Source: Trichinella spiralis (lineage: Eukaryota; Nematoda; Enoplea; Trichinellida; Trichinellidae). From it: a stretch of 38,834 bases of DNA. Each line of letters starts with the position of its first letter. The stretch's first letter is position 1. Of the stretch, positions 32,509 to 38,834 are shown one piece after another. The stretch spans positions 15,924,961-15,963,794 of the forward strand of contig CM012954.1 in the NCBI GenBank assembly GCA_000181795.3. Direction: 5' to 3'. Under the pieces are notes generated by a model that worked only from the letters and a program-made list of their open reading frames with translations, ran no database searches and was not told the DNA's origin. Position numbers and translations under genes: made by a program.

Positions 32509-34538
32509 ATAAAAGCTTTTAGTTATAACCTGGAAATGTGTATATTTGTTTTCAGACTCTGCAAATGGGGTGGTTTTACTCTCGTAAGTTTTCTTTTGCA
32601 TTTTATTTCTTCACATCTATGCTAATCAACAGACTGTTTTCACAGAAACTTTTCTGCTATTCGATATAAGCGCTTCAGAACTAAGCAAATGCATAGTATA
32701 GAAATTTCCATTTTACAACAACAACAAAATAGAATTTACGGTTTTGTTTTTTTACAAATTAAATATTTTTATTATTCAATTGTATTATTCTACAAAAATA
32801 TAGAAGTAACAAATGATGAGCCTAAAGAAGAGATTACTGAACAAAGAGATGTTAAACGTGTTTATCTAAGTCATTCTTTCTTTTCATAATTTAACATGTA
32901 ATGATTTTTTACGATGGCAACAGAGCAAAAAAATAATTTTCTTTGCTTTCATTTTTGTTTGGTAAAATCATTTCGAAATGCAACAGATTTTTTTTGACCT
33001 GGAATGTTCAACATGTGGTTGTCATCGTAATACAACAATTGCAACTTGAATGTTTAATCAACCCTGTAGTCGGTTTTACTTTAGATATTGAAAAACAAAT
33101 TTAATACAGTATACACAAAATGTATAATCACAAATTTCTATTTTAAACAAAATTCCAGATTTTATTTTTTATTTAAATGATACATAAGAAGAAAAACAAT
33201 AACTCTTGTGAACAGGAACGAAAGAAACATTGAAGAGAATGAAGATAAAATTCCCATCCAAACTTGAAATATTTTCAGAGAACAGAAAATCAAAAAATAT
33301 GTCGATGCTAACATTCAGCAATCACCACTCCTAGTTTTAGCTGAAAACTGCAGTTGTAGACAATTTATCAATTGTGGATTTTCCCATTGTACTTGAATAG
33401 CCTTTAGCTGCTGCTCAGAAGAATTTCTGATAAACGGAAAAGCATCTTATGCATAAATCTCATATAATTAATTAAAGTTGATTAGTATGATTAATAAATT
33501 AATCATGCCAGTTAAAACGTAATTTATCTGATGAGCGAAACAACTGTTGGCTGACATTTCTTTTTAACCGTATTTTTAAACTCGGATGGATAAATAAAAG
33601 TGAAGCACTTCGAAAGCAGAAAGAAAGCGATGAACAGCACCAAGCATAAAATCGCTTAAAGCTGCTTCAAATACACTCTGCAGTGGACATCGCATTGTTT
33701 GCTGTCAGCATTTGTGCAACATTTGTGTGTAATGGCAGCGAAACAACATCAGATATCATCATCCGAAATTTCCCTGCTGAAATTGTGATGGATACGGCTT
33801 TGTGGACTGGACGGCAATGAACAGAAAATAGACGCGGAAATGGATTCCATTATTACTAATACTGGAGTAAGCGAAAAGTACACTATGAAGCAGGAAGTAA
33901 AATGCTGCTGGGCATAAAGCTAACTGAGCTAGACAAATCAACCGGAACGGTGCAATTAATAGAAATTAATAGAAAATTCAAGTCTGCAAATGCTATTTTA
34001 TTATGTGAACAATGAAATGTAAAACTGAAGAATGATTAATGTTATTGACTAAGATAACCACTTATTTAAAGCCCTATTCAAATATTGCAAGACATCTACT
34101 TAAATGCTGCTCTTAACAACATACACAAAAAATATGCAAATGTAAAGAAGTTAAACATTAGATTTAAGCATATTAACTTTGTTATTGTTATAATTCCTTT
34201 AACGCAACAAAAGATAGCTAACAATATATCTTAAAAAGCTGTTTTAAAAAATAGTAAATGCTTCTCTATGTCCATATGAGGTATTTTAATGGTAATGAAC
34301 CCATATTTGGAAAAGGGTTGGTAAACAACAATCACCCAATCCTTGATCAAAGCTTAATAGCTAATCAAATGGCAAAATTATTCACCCAATCACTTATCAT
34401 GATGATTAGCTAATAAAATAGTAGAATTCATTAGCAAATTACCGATCAATCGTGTGCAACCTATCAGCGTACAGCCAATCACAAAAAGGGGGCGGAATTT
34501 GGGGAAAATGGGACGCGGATGAGTTCAGAATAGCCCAT
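32508..34538 (-). mobile_element. Foldback-type DNA transposon, copy 2 (inverted)
   Basis: About 2.03 kb in the opposite orientation to copy 1. The outer part (33300-34538) matches 27909-29100 closely, including GGACGCGGATGAGTTCAG and a 60-aa ORF (33759-33941) nearly identical to the one at 28505-28687. The inner part (32512-32670) matches 29163-29375 (for example AACAGACTGTTTTCACAGAA). Between them about 600 bp (32690-33300) has no counterpart in copy 1, so there was an insertion here or a deletion there. The short second terminal repeat of copy 1 is missing, so this copy is truncated at its inner end. Confidence 0.75.
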
Positions 34539-34649
34539 TATTAGATAAGCAAATATGCGATAGCCATGTTACGAAGAGTAATCGTAAACGAATAGCAGTG
34601 CATGATAATAATATCACATTCATGCGATTTGTCTTTGAATTTCTAATTT
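34539..34649. other. Spacer between foldback copy 2 and hAT remnant
   Basis: Nothing recognised; no target-site duplication could be identified with confidence. Confidence 0.4.
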
Positions 34650-36290
34650 ATAATTACTTTTCCAGAGTAGGAAGTGTTGGAAATGCATACATTGGTCTGA
34701 CAGAAGAAGAAAGACAACATGAAAGTAGAAGACATTGTTTTCGATGTATTTCACTGATTTTGAAATTTTGGAAGTTTATACTAATACGTAACATTCAAGG
34801 TGAAAAATTCAGAATCAGAAATAAATAATGGTATATATGCAGTAGCGTTGACAGGGGGAACGACTTCTCACGAACCCTCCCCCATTCGGAAAATGTTATG
34901 CAACTCTCACCAATGCGAAAAGCCTCTTTCATTGACACCGTGTCACAGTGGTGTATGGTTGTGCTATTCAGAAATAATGGATAATTTGTCGTTCACCAAA
35001 AACTTAAATGTTGCCAGATTTCTGCGATCGATGACACTACAAGACATGGATGTCGTCCAAACGAAGCAGTCATATTCGCGTATTCATTCTTATATGAACA
35101 CCATGGCAATACATTACAACACCATGGTCAAGTAGGAGCACTGCAATCAATGCGTTCTCAAGCACACCATGAAGGTGGCCGGTTTAATGTTGTCATTTTG
35201 TCTCAGTAGTTGAAGTTACAAAAAGGGCCTACAAAAAGTTACTGTTTGAGCTTGACAATTACTAAGTCTTCTTGTTCAAAGTCAAGTACTAAGTTCTGGC
35301 CATTCGCAGTGGCGCGAAAAGTCGGTTTTGTTTTCAGGTGCTCCTTTGAAAAGAGCTACAGCTTTTATAACATTCACAGAGAAGCTGATTGCGGAAGGTA
35401 GACTCAAGAACCAAAAATATGGCCACCTTGACATGCTTTGTAGAACGAGATGGGTCGAGCAGCAAAATGCGATTTTGACGTTTTTCAGTCTTTACTGGCT
35501 TTTGGTGGAGGGTTTGCAGCATATGGTTGCGTGGAAAGACCGCAGCGCTGCCTTTAAAGCAGAGCAATTACGAGTTTCAGTATGTCGAGGCATTTTTGTT
35601 ATTTCGTTGGCGGTTCTTAAAAAAGGGCTTTCTTTAACTTTGCTGCTTCCAAAAATTCTTCAGGCTTCTTGCTTTGATCTGTTGCAATGTTGTGATAAGT
35701 TGAATTCTGGAAGTGGCGGACTAAATTCGGGGAGTGTTTTTGTGAGATTTGGAATTCAGCGAAAACGCTGTATGGTGATTTAATACCCCCTTCTCGAAAT
35801 ATATTCAAGCAGATGAACAGATCGAACATTCGAAATAAAAACTCGTCGACTGACGGTGTGGACACCTTTATGCAGAACGTTATTCAGTACTTCTACTAGT
35901 AATTTATTGAACACTTCAATAATGCTATGCGATTAAGTGCCCTCATACCTCAATTTTGATCAGTATGATAAGTCCATTAAAAAATTCCATGGTCACCTAT
36001 TAAAAATATATCGACGACTAAAGTAAGGTACTTAAGTGTGAAATTACACTCTGGAGGTAAAAATGGGAAAGCGTACTTCTTTAAGATTGCCAATCAGTGC
36101 GCTTGATGCTCTAGCATTGTACCCAAAAGTTATTACTTGAACGTGTCCTTACCCCTACAGATTTTCGACCAGCGACCGCAGAACGAAGCTATACTGCACA
36201 GATAAGTCTTGAAAATTATTTCCTGACTACCATGACAGACGAACGACTGAGCGAACTAATGCGTACCTACTTTTCTACTAACTTCTAACT
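34650..36290 (+). mobile_element. Decayed hAT-family DNA transposon (DUF4371-type transposase)
   Basis: Pieces of a transposase of the hAT group (the 52-kDa repressor/ZMYM-like branch) lie in order across several frames. The clearest is at 35328-35700: AFITFTEKLIAEG, then LCRTRWVEQQNAILTFF, then KKGLSLTLLLPKILQ, which is the central RNase-H-like region. Downstream, about 36140-36290, the sequence reads DFRPATAERSYTAQISLENY and TMTDERLSEL, corresponding to the C-terminal dimerisation end (usual TCSVERSFS...MTDERL). Upstream, 34650-35200, are weaker pieces (GLTEEERQHESRRHC). Stops and frame changes separate the pieces, for example the stops after 35783 and the frame change near 35300-35340, so no functional transposase is made. 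Terminal repeats were not found. Confidence 0.8.
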
Positions 36291-36552
36291 TTTTCATTCA
36301 AATAGACCGCGTAATATTCAAATTCAGTTTCATTTGGGATCGAAACCTGTCGTTCATTTGAAATGAAATTGAAATAATAAATTTTCAAGTTATTCTATCA
36401 CATGATTGAGATTATAATTTTGTTTAAATGAAAAAACGGTACTATTTTGTTCATCGAAGACTGTCGTGTAAAATAACGCGTAAATGATAAATCTCGTGTA
36501 TAAATAGGGAAGCGATGGAAGGAAGGTGCACTGGTGGGGGCTACTGAAAATT
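36291..36552. other. Spacer after the hAT remnant
   Basis: Contains a TATAAATAGGG motif near 36500, in front of the coding-like remnant at 36553. Nothing else is supported. Confidence 0.35.
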
Positions 36553-36678
36553 GTATCTGCTAATCAAGTTGACCTTCTTGTTGGGTTGACGCGGGAAAGT
36601 GAAGCTTGGCAGAAAATCATCGAACGTCTCCTTGTGCTCAAACCAGCACAAAAGGCAAAAAAACACAGACAGTATTAA
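36553..36678 (+). pseudogene. Coding-like remnant, unassigned
   Basis: An open 41-codon segment reads VSANQVDLLVGLTRESEAWQ, then KIIERLLVLKPAQKAKKHRQ, then a stop. GC content and amino-acid make-up are unlike the AT-rich surroundings. The upstream frame is closed. It may be the C-terminal tail of a decayed gene or transposable element; family not recognised. Confidence 0.3.
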
Positions 36679-36840
36679 AATCCGGAATTCAGGCATGAAT
36701 TATAAAGCTGTAAATTAAAAGTATATGTGAATCTGCAGCTATTAATCTTACTGTTGGCAGCCGGTACAGGCTGCGCCACAGCTTCAATGTTGTCAGTGAA
36801 ATAAAGACAAGTCTCATTTAATGACGTAATTCTTACAGAT

Positions 36841-37034
36841 AATTTTATCTTACATGAGGACAGAATACAAAGAATAGAAAGAAATTAAAGTAGAGAAAAT
36901 AAAGAAAAGTAAAAAATTCTTTTACTATAAAAATAATAAATATTAAAAATACAAATATTAAATAAAAATAAAAACAAACTTCAAAAATAAAATCAGGAAA
37001 AATAATTAATAAAGAAAATACAGTACTATACATT
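36841..37034. repeat. A-rich low-complexity tract
   Basis: Mostly A and T, with AATAAA-like and AAAAATAAA units throughout; the 62-aa reverse ORF here is a by-product of composition. Confidence 0.7.
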
Positions 37035-37607
37035 ATTTACCAAATTATTGATAAGAAGGTTAACAAGTAATACACAAATGAGAGAAAAGCAAACCTTGTA
37101 TCCCTAGTTATTATTTCATTTCATTGATGTTCGATTAATGGTGGCAGTGCGTAGCGAAGGTGCTAGTGCAATCTGCATTCAGGTGAAAATTTATTAATGA
37201 AACTTATTTTCCTGATATTTTTCCATTAATGCATGTATATTTAAGTATATTAGCATTTTTCATTTTGAAGATGCGTAAAACTTAAAATATTTTTAGAGAA
37301 TAATTCTCAATTACATACAGTTAAACGATGAAGTTCTTGAAAAAATCCACATTTCAATACACTATTTTCCTTATTCATCTAAATTTAACTACACAAGACG
37401 ATAAAGTTTTCAATTTTCAGTTGTTCATGGCTTTTAATTTCATTTTGAACTGAGCAGGTCGAATACCACTAAGCGCATAGTGCTTTCTATTATGCAGGAC
37501 AGAAAAATACCGTTTTCATACAGAAATTATTCATTTTTATTATCAATCTACATTGTTTTTGAAGCTTTACATCATGAAAACATTAGATAAATCAAACTTT
37601 TTATCTA
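37035..37607. other. Spacer with one exon-like stretch
   Basis: An ATG at 37140 starts a short GC-richer open stretch (MVAVRSEGASAICIQ) ending at CATTCAG before GTGAAAAT near 37183, which resembles a first exon. No partner exon was confirmed. Confidence 0.2.
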
Positions 37608-37868
37608 GTGAATTTTGCTTCTCAAGGGGCGCAACCAGCGTGCAAACTCATTGTTTATATTATGTTGAGATTCTGTTCTTATTCATCTCTGTGTAGCATA
37701 TCCAACTTACCTAAGCCGACTTATACGGCTGAGTGCGCAGTGTCTGACTTTTATGCAAATACGTTCTGTTTTGAAAACTGCCTTCATATTAGCAGTGCGC
37801 CACTTAAATTAACACTGTTGACTAACAGCATCGTTGAGCGGCATCTGCACAATTTACTTTTGCGTTAA
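37608..37868 (+). CDS. Doubtful 86-aa ORF
   Basis: The ORF starts MNFASQGAQPACKLIVYIML and contains eight cysteines. Its composition is more balanced than that of chance ORFs nearby, but it has no recognised domain or signal peptide, and no splice partner was confirmed. It lies in a repeat-rich region. Confidence 0.2.
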   Translation: MNFASQGAQPACKLIVYIMLRFCSYSSLCSISNLPKPTYTAECAVSDFYANTFCFENCLHISSAPLKLTLLTNSIVERHLHNLLLR

Positions 37869-38119
37869 GTACAGAGTAAGATATGCTTTTAGATATTGAA
37901 GAATGTTATCTTTTCAAACATAGGCCTTGTCTAGTTTGAATGCAAATTTGAGTACAATTTAAATTTGTTTGCTTTTGAGCTTATGCGTGGCCTGAATAAT
38001 GTTTGTTCAACGAAATGAAAAATACGTTTTATACTTGTTAATCAATAGAAATGAACTTTATGTAAATTTTCCTGAGGCTACTATTAGTTGCTCTAGAAAT
38101 TCATTTCAAATGATTGTAG

Positions 38120-38185
38120 GCGAACGAGGTGCGGCGAATGAACAATGGCGCTTTCAATGCAATGACAGACGAAGAAGACCACTAA
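38120..38185 (+). other. Possible terminal exon
   Basis: After an acceptor (ATTGTAG) the sequence is GC-richer and reads ANEVRRMNNGAFNAMTDEED-H then a stop, which looks like a charged protein C-terminus. The preceding exon was not found. A competing frame covers the same bases (ORF 37999-38232). Confidence 0.22.
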
Positions 38186-38756
38186 AAACGGCTTTGTTTT
38201 TTATTTATTATAACATTATTTCATTAAATTAATTCTTCTACATTTAGATACAGAAGAATAGAAGATAAAAGAAGACATCCCAAAGACAAGGGTAAGTTTG
38301 GTAAGTATAATTTGATGAGTTAGACTAATTAGTTAAAGTTCACTGAGAAGTTCTTGAGTCTGTAATCTATATAAACTCGAGCTGTAAGTTATCGAGCATG
38401 ATTGTTTGTTAATTAGAGTAATTGGATGTAGATCATGAGTATTATTATAATTAATTTGAGTGGCTTTCCGCATTTGAACGTTTTCATGTCCCATGCCTTT
38501 CGAGTTGAGTTTAGGGTTCATTTGCGGAAAGAGAAATGATTGAATAATTTGTCGATCATTTCAAAGGACATTTTTGAGCATAGTGAGTTTGCAGCACTGC
38601 TATAGTTTGAGTATTAGAATAAGTAAATGCTTGAGAATAGCAGTGCAAGGATAGGAGGAATGTGAGATAGGGTGGTGTGCAGGAGTTCGACGGGTTACAC
38701 TGCACGACGCGACCATAACCGTATCAATGATCAAAGTCCATATTTTCAAAGCTCAC

Positions 38757-38834
38757 CTCTTCCTCTCCCGGTTGCGGTACCAGAGGCCTGCCGCCTTGCT
38801 CGGATCCCAGCAATGGGATCTCAAGCCAGGTTTT
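38757..38834 (-). other. GC-rich edge segment, possible partial exon
   Basis: The minus strand is GC-rich and open through the window edge, and GAAGAG is followed by the donor GTGAGC. The frame ending at the donor reads KTWLEIPLLGSEQGG then RPLVPQPGEEE. A second frame is also open for 26 codons. Upstream on the plus strand, about 38675-38705, GGAGTTCGACGGGTTACACT could be the complement of an LTR-element primer-binding region. The window ends before this can be resolved. Confidence 0.25.

Overview
The window looks like nuclear DNA of a small-genome invertebrate, most likely a nematode. The background is AT-rich, most introns are 50-130 nt with ordinary GT-AG ends, intergenic spacers are short, and there are many small secreted cysteine-rich or dibasic peptides. 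A dorylaimid-type worm (Trichinella or mermithid relatives) would fit, but genus cannot be fixed without a search. All exon joins were made by eye from splice signals, reading-frame continuity and family resemblance.

Bases 1-1010 hold a tandem array of long hairpins. Bases 1.9-14 kb are gene-dense. A conserved housekeeping gene, the TPR subunit of transcription factor TFIIIC (GTF3C3/Sfc4 family, 16 exons, 5086-9711), sits among five small secreted-protein genes. One of these (6686-7172) lies antisense inside the single enlarged intron of the TFIIIC gene. Its C-terminus resembles that of the secreted protein at 1935-2396. Three of the five (6686-7172, 10558-10872, 11794-12114) share one plan: a signal-peptide exon, a phase-1 intron that rebuilds an alanine codon, then a proline/dibasic processing motif ending in Arg-Gln. 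A fourth (13289-14020) has two copies of an eight-cysteine domain.

Bases 16.1-23.2 kb encode a GRAMD1/Aster-type sterol-transfer protein (GRAM domain, VASt domain, C-terminal membrane anchor). Its long first intron contains an inverted, in-frame copy of one of its own GRAM exons. Convergent with it, and almost touching at the 3' end, is a gene for a CS-alpha-beta defensin-like peptide (23660-24092).

From about 24.4 kb to the right edge the window is repeat-rich and gene-poor. It holds an LTR-like fragment, a decayed Ty1/copia fossil, ancient diverged repeats, two opposite-facing copies of one foldback-type DNA transposon that together make a 6.6-kb palindrome, and a decayed hAT transposase. 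A few exon-like pieces near the right edge cannot be assigned.
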